Below, in pieces: positions 33,520-56,377 of a stretch of DNA of 64,000 bases; within the stretch, counting starts at the first letter, position 1; each line of letters starts with the position of its first letter. The notes beneath the pieces are model-generated. The model was not told the origin of the DNA. It made no database searches and worked only from the letters and a program-made list of their open reading frames with translations. Position numbers and translations under genes: made by a program. Origin of the DNA: Dallia pectoralis (Eukaryota; Chordata; Actinopteri; Esociformes; Umbridae); assembly GCA_029465975.1 (NCBI GenBank), contig CM055757.1, positions 4,005,839-4,069,838 of the forward strand, read 5' to 3'.

Positions 33520-36129
33520 ATGTTGGATATCCATATCAAGATGATGGCCAATCAGGACTTGACATGTCTTAGGGGGTGAAAATGATCACACACAATAATC
33601 ACTGACGAGGGAGCCAGTCACAGTAGGACCTGAATAGAAAGTCGAATTACCGAAAAATACCATGCTTTCTTTTTGTGAAATAATTTTATTTGAAAATAAT
33701 GTCCTGTCCTTCAGTTGGGAGGCACACATGTGAAACCCAATAATATATACATGATTTGCACAGTTGTAGATTATAATAAACTGAGTTGCTCTTTAAAATG
33801 CTTTAAAAAACTATAAGTAAAATTGCAATACAATGAGCATTTTGCCATTAGGTGAAGTAGAGACCGCAGTTTGGTTTCCATAGCAACCTGCTTGATACTC
33901 ATCACTTTTTTCTCGGCGACTAAACTCATGTGTTTACTGCGAGTAGTCATGAATATTACACCGGGTAAACGAATACTGGAGTTTTAAATTTAGCCTCTAA
34001 TTTGACCTAAGTAGATAAAGAAGGCTCTAACCTTGAACAGAAAATACATGAATGGATGACGTAGTGTCTGCTTGCCAAGCATGTTCCTCTCATTCAATTG
34101 GGATTATGTAACTTAAACCACACATACATGTTTATGTTGCCCTATTAATGAGAGATCAAAGGTTGATTAAAGTATTTTCATAGGTTTACTCATCCACACC
34201 TAATACATTGTACGAAGCTGTGTGATCATGATCACACAGCTATTTGTTTGTCCAATGAAACGATATGGTACTAATGTCTGGTAATGTCTGGTAGAATGAA
34301 CAACGTGTAGATTACACTATATGCTCTTTGATGGATTTGAAGTAATTTTCTATGGCGCTAGTATGTATCAAAAACACAAATAAACAGTGCCTCTAAACAG
34401 AGCTGAAACATCTTTTTGTATACATTAATGAAACTACTGTGTGCTTTATTTCTTTTTGCGTCTGATATGTTTGGCACTATTATACATAGTTACTTATTAG
34501 TGGGAGGTTTATATGATAGTCAGATTGTATACAAATGTGTGCATTTTATGATCTTATTTGCTTCTTTCTACGTAAAAGTCCTGCTGTACTTATTTTGTTG
34601 GCCGGAACTAGGGGTACATTTGCAGTGACTTAACGAAGTGTTTGAGTTTATAAATTTATCAAAAGCGGTTTCGTTAGGATACGTGTAAATTAATCAGACA
34701 TTATGAATTCTCAAGTCCATCACAAATGTCAAAGTGGAGTATAAGGTTTAACAATTTTGTTTTATATAATTCAAGCAAGGTTTGGATCATACATCCACAA
34801 CTACAACATTTTGCATATTAAACTTCTCGAGAACAGATTCAGATAGTGTCAATACGCCCACAGACTGTTACCCAGTTAGCTGTCTAGCATTACCACTTAG
34901 TGAGCCCCGAACTCAGGTTTGTATATAGTTTATATGATGCTCCCAGGAGGCTTTTAGTCATGTGCAGAACCGGTCTGGGTTGTTCGTCTCACTGTTAGTG
35001 AGTTCATGGTCATTGTGGTCAAACAACAACGTCTAATTGTCAGTTTTAACAGTTCTTATCGGCCCTCTAGGAACATGATGGTCCGTTATCTATTGGGCCC
35101 CCTTTGAGTAGTTAACCATAACAACGTCTCTTTCATACTGACCTTGCAGGCCTAATGTGGCTTCAGCAGTTTTAAGTATGTGAGTGTGTGACTATGTGTG
35201 TGTTTTGTAAAACAGTACAAGTCAATGCATAAGCCCTGTTTATAGTAATGTGTTAATTATACCACATTCTGTAAAGATAGATTGGCCTGTGCCACCAGTG
35301 TATTGTCAAAACTCGAGTGTCTGTGACTAAGAACACATTATTAATACTGTGATGTTTGTAACAGATAACATATTAATTGCAGAGAGATTATTATAGATGA
35401 TTATAACATATGACGCATTAATGCAGAGATGATTTTAGATTATTATAACATGACACATTAATGCAGAAATTATTATAGATTATTATAACATAATGACACA
35501 TTAATGCACATATATTATTATAGATTATTAGAACATATGACACATTAATGCAGAGATTATTATAGATTAGATGTCTCTTTAAAAGTGTCACACATTTTAT
35601 TGGCACACATTTAATAGTCATTAATAGTCATTAAATGTCAAATGAATCCTATTCAAAAGACCAAGGATAGAACCCGGAAAAAAGACGTACGACGTGTGCG
35701 ATGGTTTGGGCGGAGTTATCCATAGGACCGCCCACTATGCCCATTGATGTAGCAAGCGGTTTGCTACCTGTCATGCTAGCTAGTGTTTGGGGACTGACGG
35801 AGAGGACATTTTGTGAAAGAACCGATATTTGTACAAGTTACGGCCAAAAATAAATACGCTATTTACGATTAAGGCAAACTCGGCAGTTTTGACTGATAAA
35901 AGAGACATTGGGAATAATACATGTTTAGATTAAGTAGCTATTTTGAAACAACTAGTTGTTTTTGACGCGTAATAGTCACAGTTAGCCTTTTAGCTAACGT
36001 TATCCTAGCTATATTAGGGCCGAGGCATAGCTGACATTGGCTGGCCAGCTAGCTAGCTAACTCTGCTGAACTACGTTACCCTGTCGGGCGGTGTTGGTGA
36101 AGATTCACATTGTATCACTCGGAGCGAGG
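33520..36129 (+). other. rnf145-like 3' UTR and ube2d promoter/5' UTR
   Basis: No coding sequence seen. AATAAA at 33775-33780 and 34378-34383 are candidate ends for the rnf145-like transcript. From about 35640 to the ube2d ATG the sequence becomes single-copy and rich in TAGCTAGCTAAC words, and probably holds the ube2d promoter and 5' UTR. Confidence 0.45.
35360..35575. repeat. Degenerate tandem repeat, about 50 bp x 5
   Basis: Copies of ATTATTATAGATTATTATAA followed by CATATGACACATTAATGCAG, in intergenic DNA between rnf145 and ube2d. Confidence 0.85.
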
Positions 36130-45559
<9,430 letters not shown>

Positions 45560-47100
45560 TGACTGGTCTCACGCTTAGCTGAAGGAGAATGTTGTAGCTG
45601 GATTCAACTTAAATTGCGGGTTTTGCTTTTGTTTGTTTTGTTCTTTGCCTAGAACCACCCCCCCTCTTCATTCATCTATGTGACTCATAAGAAGACAGTG
45701 TCTTAAGCGTGGACAGAGCGGGTGTGTGCACTTGCTGATTTTATTTAAGTTAACAATCAAATTAAAAGGAAATCATTTAGCCTGGAGTCTTCCATCGGTT
45801 GTATTGTGAAGCATGCAACAGCTGCACCAGTCTGCTGGTATGCCTGCCAGCGCTGGGCCTCCTAACAACTGGTTAGCAGACTACACCCCCCCCAACCAAT
45901 GTCCCACTCACCCCGTTCTGACCTCCTGCTCAAGGACATGCTCTGGGATGAACTCCCTCCCTAGGCTCAGATCTAGGGTCAGGCTCCCGTCTTGTACAGT
46001 CCTAACGTTAATACATTAGTCTGGGGGAGATGCTAAACGGATCCACCATCAGCACCTGTAGGAAACTTGTTGTGGCACCCAAGACACCTGACCCACATGG
46101 ACAGACTGTCTCCTCTGGACCCAGCCAGTGGTGTGTGACGTCATTGGCCATTGGCTTCCTATTGACTCTGTAGTGCACTTTTTTCCCCCAAAGCCCTTTT
46201 GATTGAATTGAGGTCTGTTTGACTGGATCCCTGTGCTGTGATTGGTGCATATACAGGGTGCCTGTGCCACGATGTGTCCTACTTTCTGACGTGGTCTCTG
46301 GTTTATTCTCAGCATCTTAATAATGTATGGCTTGTTGTAGCCATGGATTTTAACTGTGTTTCACAAACCTGGTCCCGGGGACCAAGTCGGGTTACTCTAG
46401 ATTTTGTCGTTGCACGCCTACCTGATTGAAATTGCTGGCTGGATGTTGGGTTAATGGAAGTGTGAGCGTGCTCTGACAAATTTACAAACACTTTTTGGGT
46501 ACCAGGCTCTGGATTGGAAAACACTGTTAAATGTAGTTGGAACATAAATGCACTTGTCTTTCAAATTCTTGATGTGAACAGATGCACACTTGGGGGGGAT
46601 AAAGCAGAGATTTCTTTTTTAGAAGTAATGGGGTTTGCTGAGGGCACACTGTAGGGAATAGGGGACACTAAAGTACATTGCTTTTCTTCTGGTGTTTGAC
46701 AATGAATCACGGCCTGAGAACATAACCACATCATGAACAACTGTGTAGACAAATAAACCCTGTGCTGTGTGTCAACACTCACAAGAAAATGTACGATTTT
46801 TAATATTGTATTTTATGCATGATAATAAAGGTGTGTATATATCTGATATGTTCTACAGATAATGGTTAAATTGCTGTAGTTGGCAGACGGAAACGTAATC
46901 CCCTTTTCCCTCCATGGTTTTAGAAGTTTCACTATAGTCAAGTCACCTAACTAGACACTGTCTTCTTGTAGCTCTGAAACATGATGCGAAGTTTGCGGTT
47001 GAGTCGAACTGTCAACTGATGCTTTGGTTCCTTTTTTGTTTTCCCTTCAATAAAGTTGCTAAAATAAAAACGCGGTTGTTTATTGATTTTGTTGCTGTAA
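45560..47100 (+). other. ube2d 3' UTR (inferred)
   Basis: No coding sequence seen. AATAAA at 47049-47054, with a second 14 bp further on, is the strongest end signal; AATAAA near 46823 is an alternative. A stretch at 46350-46540 (ACCTGGTCCCGGGGACC) looks like part of a dispersed repeat. Confidence 0.5.
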
Positions 47101-47662
47101 ATGGGGTGCGTTTGTGTTAATTCTTGCAGGGTTTATAATGAAAATTGCAATTTGCCACATGCTTTAAGCCTGGTTTTGCGGTCATCGATTAGGCCTAGTC
47201 TGGCACTTCAAGTCGGTGTAACGTCCATGTGCTAGATTTTGTCTGATTAGGCTTAACCTTTTTCAGCGAGGATGGCCCGTAAGGTTTAAACCCGTGGACA
47301 ACAATATTGTGTGTGTGTGTATATGTTTGGATACCTACTGATGAGCCAAAACATTATTGCTTAATATGCTAGGCATGAACTCGACACGATCCCTGGTGGT
47401 GTCCTTGTGGTATCCGGCACCAAGATATTAGCAGCAGATCCCTCCGTGGATCGGAGTAACAACCTGAAAATTGATTGTCTTAACTCTGTTCAAATCGTAA
47501 TGCATTGGGTCGTATTTCTATTAAAAACAAATGTTACAGGCTACCTGAAGCTAAGCTTGTAGGTGTACGTGTAAAAAACGCTGATGGTATTTCCTAAAAC
47601 AGTGCATCAACAGCTCTGATCAATGAATGGATATATATACGTCTGCAACGTGTTTCAGTGTA

Positions 47663-47672
47663 ATCACGTGAC
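47663..47672. promoter_or_regulatory. CLEAR-like E-box upstream of manba
   Basis: ATCACGTGAC, one base from the palindromic consensus GTCACGTGAC bound by TFEB/TFE3 at lysosomal genes, 184 bp before the manba ATG. Confidence 0.55.
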
Positions 47673-47693
47673 GCGCAATGGGTCACTTAATGC

Positions 47694-47703
47694 GTCACAT
47701 GAC
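47694..47703. promoter_or_regulatory. Second CLEAR-like E-box upstream of manba
   Basis: GTCACATGAC, also one base from the CLEAR consensus, 22 bp downstream of the first site. Two near-consensus sites this close to a lysosomal enzyme gene are unlikely to be chance. Confidence 0.5.
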
Positions 47704-47855
47704 TTTGATAACACGGAAGAAGCACGGTGTTACGAAAGTTAATTGTACATCAGTCTCTAAAGTGTTTGATATCTTTGCTTATATGTGTTAAACGCCTTCT
47801 TAAATGTAGTCGGTTCTGACCAGATATATTTCCTGCAAATGCAGAATGCTACAAC

Positions 47856-50800
47856 ATGAGGTCGTTTAGACAATTAGGGAACATTTCAGGTTTTCGTTTA
47901 GTTTTTCATGCGTGGAGTTTTCACATTATAGTTGGTTGCAAAGTATTCAGAGACGAGCCTATTGAGCTCTGCTTGAATGGAAAATGGATCCTACAGAACT
48001 CGAATGGGTCTCTCTCGTTTCCTGCCGAGGTACCCGGATGTGTCCATTCAACTTTACTAAAACAGGGCTTTATCCAAGTGAGTCTTGCTTACTTTCTCTT
48101 TTGTTAGTTTTGATGTTGGAATATATTTAAATTTTCTTGGGAATACATACTTACTCTCTCATTATCCTTTTCTCTCTCGTTTTTTCCTTTAGGATCCCTA
48201 CTTCAGGTTCAACGATGTAGCGTATAGGTGGATTGTCCTGGACAACTGGACATACTCCACTTCATTTTCTCCCTCAATTGAGTTGAGGTACTCTGTTCTT
48301 AGTGCGTCATTGCATACATACTGTCATCAACATTCAACATTTCTACACCTTCTGTGCCTCTGTCGGGGTAACTCTAAATTGACACTTGTATTTCCGTGCT
48401 TCAGAGCTAAACAGAGAGTCGTACTGGTGTTTGATGGGGTTGACACTGTATCTACCATATCTCTCAATGGAGTCGTCGTTGGAAGGACGGATAACATGTT
48501 TCGCAGATATGTATGACAACTATTATTTCCACAATCCACTATCTTGCAGTTGTCACAAAGTCCATGGTTTTATCACGCTACATCAATTAAAAGGGAAAAA
48601 AGCAGTGCACGCTTGCGTTTCTTCACATGGTTGACCCCAGAAGTAATCAATCACAAGATCCTGTCACTGATGGCGCTGTTCTCTAAAGTGGCTGAGCCCC
48701 ACAGTCACAGTACATCTTTTGTATTCCCCCCCTCAGGAGTTCAGCATTGGCAAATTATTGAGAGGGCAGAACACTGTGGATGTGCGCCTCCTCTCCCCTG
48801 TGGAGTACTCCTCAGGGAGAAGTCAGGCCCACTCCTCTTACACAGTTCCTCCTGATTGCCCTCCACCGGTCCAGAAGGGAGAATGTCATGTCAACTTTAT
48901 AAGAAAGGTGTCCGCTTTAACTGTTTTGCATTTCAATCCATATAGATATATCTCTTGCATTGTAGATGGCTCACTTTGAGTGAAATCGAATCAATCACTC
49001 TTGATATGTTACAAGCCATACATAGCAGAATAATGTAATATCTGTGTTGTTTTTACACTATATTTCTCAATATCAGATGTCACCATTTTGGTGAACTCTC
49101 CTATAAGGTTTAAATATTGTTAAAGCTTTCCCCCAGAAACCTGAAATTATTTATTTTTTTAAATCAGAAATCTTGATTCAGGCCAGCCTGGTCTCATGGC
49201 TACATGTTATTCCCTCACCAGACCCAGAGTTCCTTCAGCTGGGACTGGGGACCCTCATTTCCCACTATGGGACTGTGGAAGAGCGTCGGCCTTGAGGCTT
49301 TTGATGCGCTGCGACTGACCCACCTTTCTATCGTGCCAGTCTATAGTATGTCTCTATCTTCATATCTCTGTCTGGGGTAGGGGGGTGGGTGCTGTGGTGG
49401 AGCTGAATAGTATATCCATGTCTTACTGGGGGCTGCTGCGGTGGCGGTAGGGAGGAACTTTTTCTTGGGGTGTTTTGGGGGATTTTTATACGATGAGCCG
49501 AGCGCCGTAGGCTGAGTATGGTGGGCCAAATTCACAACCCCCATCCCCCTCAAAAGATTTCAATAGGATTGAGATCTTCCCCTTCCTGTCTCCAAGACTC
49601 CACTTTGTCTCAATGGGTGATGGAGGTGGAGATCCTCTTTGATGCTGTGGAGCAGATCACACTCCAGGTCAGCCTTTTAATGGTGGAGTTGTGGACAGAG
49701 GAGACCTTCATCGTGCAGATTCTTCCTGGAAAGCAGCACAAGAGCTCCCTCAGCCTGCATGTCAACAAGGTGAGAAGGGTCTGCTGAGAAGGACTTAGGT
49801 ACTGCTATATGTCTGTTTCCCTTTATAGTGCAGTACTTTATACCAGAGTCTATAGCCCCTATTTCTTTTATAGTGCAGTACTTTATACCAGAGTCTATAG
49901 CCCCTATTTCCTTTATAGTGCAGTACTTTATACCAGAGTCTATAGCTCTTATTTCCTTTATAGTGCAGTACTTTATACCAGAGTCTATAGCCCCTATTTC
50001 CTTTATAGTGCAGTACTTTATACCAGAGTCTATAGCCCCTATTTCCTTTATAGTGCAGTACTTTATACCAGAGTCTATAGCCCCTATTTCCTTTATAGTG
50101 CAGTACTTTATACCAGAGTCTATAGCCCCTATTTCCTTTATAGTGCAGTACTTTATACCAGAGTCTATAGCCCCTATTTCCTTTATAGTGCAGTACTTTA
50201 TACCAGAGTCTATAGCCCCTATTTCCTTTATAGTGCAGTACTTTATACCAGAGTCTATAGCCCCTATTTCCTTTAGAGTGCAGTACTTTATACCAGAGTC
50301 TATAGCCCCTATTTCCTTTATAGTGCAGTACTTTATACCACAGTCTATAGCCCCTATTTCCTTTATAGTGCAGTACTTTATACCAGAGTCTATAGCCCCT
50401 ATTTCCTTTATAGTGCAGTACTTTATACCAGAGTCTATAGCCCCTATTTCCTTTATAGTGCAGTACTTTATACCAGAGTCTATAGCCCCTATTTCCTTTA
50501 TAGTGCAGTACTTTATACCAGAGTCTATAGCCCCTATTTCCTTTATAGTGCAGTACTTTATACCAGAGTCTATAGCCCCTATTTCCTTTATAGTGCAGTA
50601 CTTTATACCAGAGTCTATAGCCCCTATTTCCTTTATAGTGCAGTACTTTATACCAGAGTCTATAGCCCCTATTTCCTTTATAGTGCAGTACTTTATACCA
50701 CAGTCTATAGCCCCTATTTCCTTTATAGTGCAGTACTTTATACCAGAGTCTATAGCCCCTATTTCCTTTATAGTGCAGTACTTTATACCAGAGTCTATAG

Positions 50801-51198
50801 CCCCTATTTCCTTTATAGTGCAGTACTTTATACCAGAGTCTATAGCCCCTATTTCCTTTATAGTGCAGTACTTTATACAGTACTTTAGAGTCTATAGCCC
50901 CTATTTCCTTTATAGTGCAGTACTTTATACCAGAGTCTATAGCCCCTATTTCCTTTATAGTGCAGTACTTTATACCAGAGTCTATAGCCCCTATTTCCTT
51001 TAGAGTGCAGTACTTTATACTAGAGTCTATAGCCCCTATTTCCTTTATAGTGCAGTACTTTATACCACAGTCTATAGCCCCTATTTCCTTTATAGTGCAG
51101 TACTTTATACCAGAGTCTATAGCCCCTATTTCCTTTATAGTGCAGTACTTTATACCAGAGTCGATAGCTCCTATTTCCTTTATAGTACAGTACTTTAT

Positions 51199-51244
<46 letters not shown>

Positions 51245-54200
51245 AGAGCAGCCCGGTGGAGCTGTGGTGGCCCAGTGGCCATGGTCAGCAGCCCTCATAT
51301 CATCTTAGAGTGACAGGAGCCATGATGGGGGGAAATGTTATCCTCAAGATGGACAGACAGGTCAGAGGTCAACATCTATCCTGACTTCCTCCTGTCCTAT
51401 GCTCACCATCTCCAGTACACTCTTCTCCTTTTCAATTTGTCTTTAATGTGTACATCTGTTTTGTCCCTATCTATTCCTTGACTTAATCCCCACCATTTGT
51501 CATGTCTCATGTTAATTCCATACCCAGGTGTATTTTCGTACAGTGGAACTGGTCCAAGAGATAATAGCTGGTTCCCCTGGGCTGAGTTTCTACTTCCGGG
51601 TCAACAGGAAGCCCATTTTCTTGAAGGGTTCAAACTGGATCCCAGCTCACGTCCTCCAGGACCTGGTCAGCCCTGCTGTGTGAGAAATGTTGTTTTTACA
51701 CATCATACATAGTTTTTAACACACAGATGAGATGGGCCATATGTTTTGGAAGGACAAATCTTATTTTTATTTACCATTGCCTTTGTGTTGATTGAATGTT
51801 TAAAGTTTGGAGTATTCTAACCGATTCAAATAACAACACTACTTGTTCATTCTGTGTAACTGTTGACAAGCGTCATGTTGTGTTTTAGCATACGGAACCT
51901 GCTACAGTCAGCCATAGACGCCAATATGAATGCTCTCAGAGTCTGGGGGGGAGGAGTGTATGAGCAGGACCTGTTCTACGATCTCTGTGATGAGATGGGA
52001 ATCCTGGTAACTAGCCCATCATTAGTGTTTCATTGGACAGATTGGCTGAACATAAATGGTCTGGGGGAAAAAAACGTTTGTTTTGTGTTCTACACAGTTT
52101 GTATTTTAATTTATTCAGGATTTTAAAAAAATCAATTTTTTTTGACGAGGCTCATGTGTGAAATACAAATGTTTCAAGGCCACTGGTCATTTGTATTGTG
52201 CATCTTTGAAAAACGTTTGTTGTTGTCTGTCTGTAGATCTGGCAGGATTTTATGTTCGCCTGTGCTTTGTACCCCACTGAGTCGGACTTCATTGAGACCA
52301 TTATAGAGGAGGTCATTCAACAGGTGAGATGCAGATGGACATAAATGGTGTTGTCCAAACCTGAATGTCCAGTGGAGGCTCAGAGGGAGACTACAGAAGG
52401 CAGCTTATTGTAGCACAGTCCCAGGAAATGTCTCCATCTACAACTTTTCCTGGTTGTCATGTGATGACGTGTTACTCCCTGTCTCCTTGTCCAATCAGGT
52501 GAGGCGTTTGAAGTCCCACCCGTCAATCATTGTGTGGAGTGGAAACAATGAGAATGAGGCAGCTCTAGCCACTGATTGGTTCAAAATCCCTGTTGCCCAG
52601 CGACCACAGTACTATACAGACTATGTGTCTCTGTATGTGGACAACATCAGGACAATTGTTCTAAAGGTGAGGGACGAAAACACTAAATCTTTAGTGTCAA
52701 TTCCACACCTATAGCCTGACTAGTTTACAAGCGTTCACTAGTGCCACATTCCGCAAAGTGCATTGATTTAAGAACGCCCACCACATTGCCTTTAGATTGG
52801 CGACGGTTTGTGTTCATATTAACCAGGGTTCTCGTTCCCCTCAGGAGGACAGCAGTCGTCCGTTCCTGGTGTCCAGTCCCACAAACGGGGCCGAGACGGA
52901 GCGAGAGGGGTGGGTGTCCCGGGACCCGTACAACCTCCACTACGGGGACACACACTTTTACAACTACACCCACGACTGCTGGGACTGGAGCGCCCTGCCG
53001 CGGACACGCTTCGCCTCGGAGTATGGCTTCCAGTCCTGGCCCTCCTTCTCCACACTGCAGAAGGTCTCACAGTTGGGGTTCACCCAATGCTAACCATTTA
53101 GTCATTTCATGAGGTGAAAGTTCTTTGGTGGACCGCATTTGTCGAGGGATATTAATTCAGGGAGGCAGTTTATTTACTTATTTTTACTTGTGTCTTGGTC
53201 TTTAGATTTCTTTACGGAAGATAATGTCTCTGTACTGTCTGTGCCTCTAATACTTCCGCAGCTGGAGTAGCACATTTGTTGGATAACGGTCTATAAAGAT
53301 TCATCTCGAATTCCCAGACGTCCTTTTTCCCCCCATTTAATTCAAAGCTAACATTGAATACTGGCCTGTCCAGAGGGAGCTGAATGCCATTCTGACTGGT
53401 GGTTTCTGTATGGGCTGAGACCAAATAGACCTGATTCAAAGTATTTCCCTGCACAGAGAATTGGGTGTCATCTCAAACTCAACCGGATTGTGTTCTCAGG
53501 TGTCCATACCAGAGGACTGGAGCTACGGCAGTATCTTCTCCTCCCACCGGCAGCACCATGCCGATGGGAACCAGCAGATGTTGCGGCAGGCCAAGTTACA
53601 CTACCGACTGCCAGACTCCCCTGATCAACTGCAGAGATACAAAGACACACTGTACATCACACAGGTGGAACAGACATTCTTTATATAGGAATACACATTT
53701 CTCTGGTACTCTATTTATTGACACACATCACCCAGGTACACCAGATCATCTGTATGTAGAGACACAAATAACTCTGGTACAACAGACACTTTTCACATAG
53801 CACTGGTCCAGGTAATCTCTGTATCAGGACAGGCATTCACAATGACTGGTCCTTCCCTAGGTTATGCAGGCTCAGTGTATAAAGACCCAGACAGAGTTCT
53901 ACCGGTGCAGCCAGAGTGAAGTCATCGAGGGGAAAGGTCACACCATGGGAGCTCTCTACTGGCAGCTCAATGACATCTGGCAGGGCCCGTCTTGGTCCTC
54001 CATAGGTTTGTAGTGTTTTCATGTGTCACAAATGGCAACCTAATGAGACACCCTTTACATGTATAGTGCATTTGTGTCAGGCCCATTATAGTGCATTTGT
54101 GTCAGGTGCATTTGTGTTTTTAACCCTGGCATGTTGAAGCTCTTTTACGTTCACACATTGTGTTTTAACTCTCATAATTTGTTCATTCAATTGCCGGAGA

Positions 54201-56377
54201 ATGGTGAGGCTAAAGAATCACTAAGACATATTGAAGGGGGGGGCATGTGATTGAATCACATTGCTACCACCAATTACCCTCTCTTTTTGTGGAATCACAT
54301 TTATTTTACAAAGCCCTTTTCACATCAGCAGTTGTCACCAAGTGCATATATAAAGACCCAACTCTAAACCACAAAAGAGAAAGCAACAACAAGTAAAGGA
54401 TGAACAGTCGCTACAAAAAATATATAGTAGGCTCGGAACCTCGGAAGAAACCGAGAGAGGAGTTGGACACTTCAGACGGAGACGGAGATGACTAGATTAA
54501 AAAAATGTACTTTGGTCAGGGACAGCCAGGGGTCGCCAGGCAAGGTAGTCCAAGGACTCGGTTCGTCTTGAGATTAAACAGGACCCTGGAGAAATTAAAG
54601 GGAGCATTCCTTTGAGCCGAAAGGATTCCTCGTGTAGAATTCCGATGAACCCCAGTCCCTCGATGCATTAAATATTCCAGTGTGAAAACTAGAGGATGGG
54701 ACAGGCATGAAGACACTGTGCGAAGCAAACTCTTTCTACTAAATGTCTAAATAAAGACTGAAAAATGTGTGAGGGTAAACCACACTCCCATCCCTTTGTA
54801 AAAGAAAGTAATGCTTGGTCAGTGCCTTGCATATGATATTATGTCTGGTGTGTAATTATTGTGTTGTTCTTCTGTTGGCAGAGTTTGGTGGGAAGTGGAA
54901 GATGCTGCACTATTTTGCTCAAGAATTCTTCTCTCCATTGCTGCCAGTTGGCTTTGAGGACCAGGGTGTCCTTGTGGTGTATGCTGTGTCTGACCTGACT
55001 TACAACCTGCCCCTCAGGGCTGTGGTACCTTGACCCTCTGTTTTTTAATGAAACAAATTAAATGTTAAATTATCAGTTGATTAGTGGAAACCGGGGCCCT
55101 GACTAGATCAAAAATCAGACCAGAGCAGAATAGTGGACTACAGTCAGACACCAGAGGAAGATACTGGATATGTATAACAGTCAGAATAGTACAGTCAGAC
55201 ACCAGAGGAAGATACTGGATATGTATAACAGTCAGAATAGTACAGTCAGACACCAGAGGAAGATACTGGATATGTATACCAGTCAGAATAGTACAGTCAG
55301 ACACCAGAGGAAGATACTGGATATGTATAACAGTCAGAATAGTACAGTCAGACACCAGAGGAAGATACTGGATATGTATACCAGTCAGAATAGTACAGTC
55401 AGACACCAGAGGAAGATACTGGATATGTATAAGTCAGAATAGTACAGTCAGACACCAGAGGAAGATACTGGATATGTATACCCGTCAGAATAGTACAGTC
55501 AGACACCAGAGGAAGATACTGGATATGTATAAGTCAGAATAGTACAGTCAGACACCAGAGGAAGACACTGGATATGTATAACAGTCATGTTGGTTTTACT
55601 GTCTGTGTGGATCAGTAAATCATACTGAATGATGATGCTATCAGGTTTCAGTGTATGGGTGGAGCAGCCTGGATCCAGTATGTATCGTTGTGTCCGGGAC
55701 TGTGCTGATTGGTGGAGGGAGTGCTGTGGTCATCCACAAACAGCCAATCAAAGCTCTACTGGCAGAGTGCGGTGGCGGGAGCTGTACCCGCTACACCTGT
55801 CTTCTGACCTATCACCTGGAGGACGTGAACGGTTCCCAGCGAGGTCCCATCAACCACCTCTTCCTCAGTTCACCCAATGTAGCCCAGGGAATGCTGAGAC
55901 CCAACATCACAGTGAGACAACCTGCCTGAAGACTCAAATCATTGACCTTAAGGACAAATACACACATTGTTATTGGCTCTGCTTTATAATGGTTAAATAC
56001 GATTTGAAAAGACTTAAGCATATTTAAATGTGGTCATAACACAGCGTCATTAGTGTTAATACAAATTGACCAGGAGCACTTTGTTTCCTGCACTTGTTTG
56101 TCTCTCTTGGTGTCTGTATTATATAACCGAGTGACCCTGTCTGTTTCAGTTTTCTGTCCAGCAGGATGAGGTGGGACAATACTCCATCAAACTGCAGTCC
56201 TCTGCCGTGGCGGCATTCGTATGGCTGGATGCCCTGGACGTTCCGGGACGCTTCAGTGCCAACGGATTCCTCATGGTCACCAGGAACAGAACTGTTTCCT
56301 TTCTCCCGTGGGGTCCCACAAGCACCCAACAGTTAGCCCAGGGCCTGACCATCACCAGCCTCCGAGATGTGTACTGA
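47856..56377 (+). CDS. manba: Lysosomal beta-mannosidase (glycoside hydrolase family 2)
   Basis: Removes terminal beta-linked mannose from N-glycan fragments in the lysosome. Seventeen coding exons, all in phase, 898 residues: 47856-48077, 48193-48287, 48405-48510, 48737-48907, 49222-49345, 49597-49769, 51247-51360, 51528-51679, 51889-52006, 52237-52323, 52499-52666, 52845-53063, 53500-53664, 53861-54005, 54882-55024, 55645-55911 and 56150-56377 (TGA). A hydrophobic N-terminus is followed by the GH2 sugar-binding fold (CLNGKWIL, GVDTVSTISLNG), the immunoglobulin-like region and the catalytic barrel: acid/base Glu472 in WSGNNENE and nucleophile Glu569 in FASEYGFQSWPSF. HTMGALYWQLNDIWQ and GGKWKMLHYFAQEFFSPLLPVGFE are family signatures. 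Exon 7's acceptor (TAAATAG) follows a GT tract. Slightly longer than human MANBA (879). Confidence 0.95.
49826..51197. repeat. 45-bp minisatellite, about 30 copies, manba intron 6
   Basis: Unit contains GTGCAGTACTTTATACCAG and TCTATAGCCCCTATTTCC. Copies are almost identical, and the array makes up over 90% of the 1477-bp intron. Because 45 is divisible by three, both strands show open frames of several hundred codons; they lie wholly inside an intron and have no other gene-like property. Confidence 0.97.
51201..51240. repeat. (GT)20 microsatellite at the manba exon 7 acceptor
   Basis: Directly joins the 45-bp array to the acceptor TAAATAG/AGC at 51246, so it stands where a polypyrimidine tract would normally be. 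Confidence 0.95.
54285..54500. repeat. Dispersed LINE-type 3' fragment, manba intron 14
   Basis: Contains TTTATTTTACAAAGCCC, CATCAGCAGTTGTCACC and GGAACCTCGGAAGAAACCG. I recognise this word order from a common fish interspersed repeat; family not assigned. Confidence 0.55.
55128..55585. repeat. 51/48-bp minisatellite, manba intron 15
   Basis: About nine copies with core CAGTCAGACACCAGAGGAAG and ATACTGGATATGTATA; some copies lack three bases (GTATAAGTCAG). Open frames across it are repeat artefacts. Confidence 0.95.

Noticed and set aside
49795..51313. Open frames of about 495 codons (minus) and about 390 codons (plus)
   Set aside because: They consist of a 45-bp repeat lying wholly within manba intron 6. 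Unit length divisible by three keeps frames open; there is no start context, splice structure or domain.
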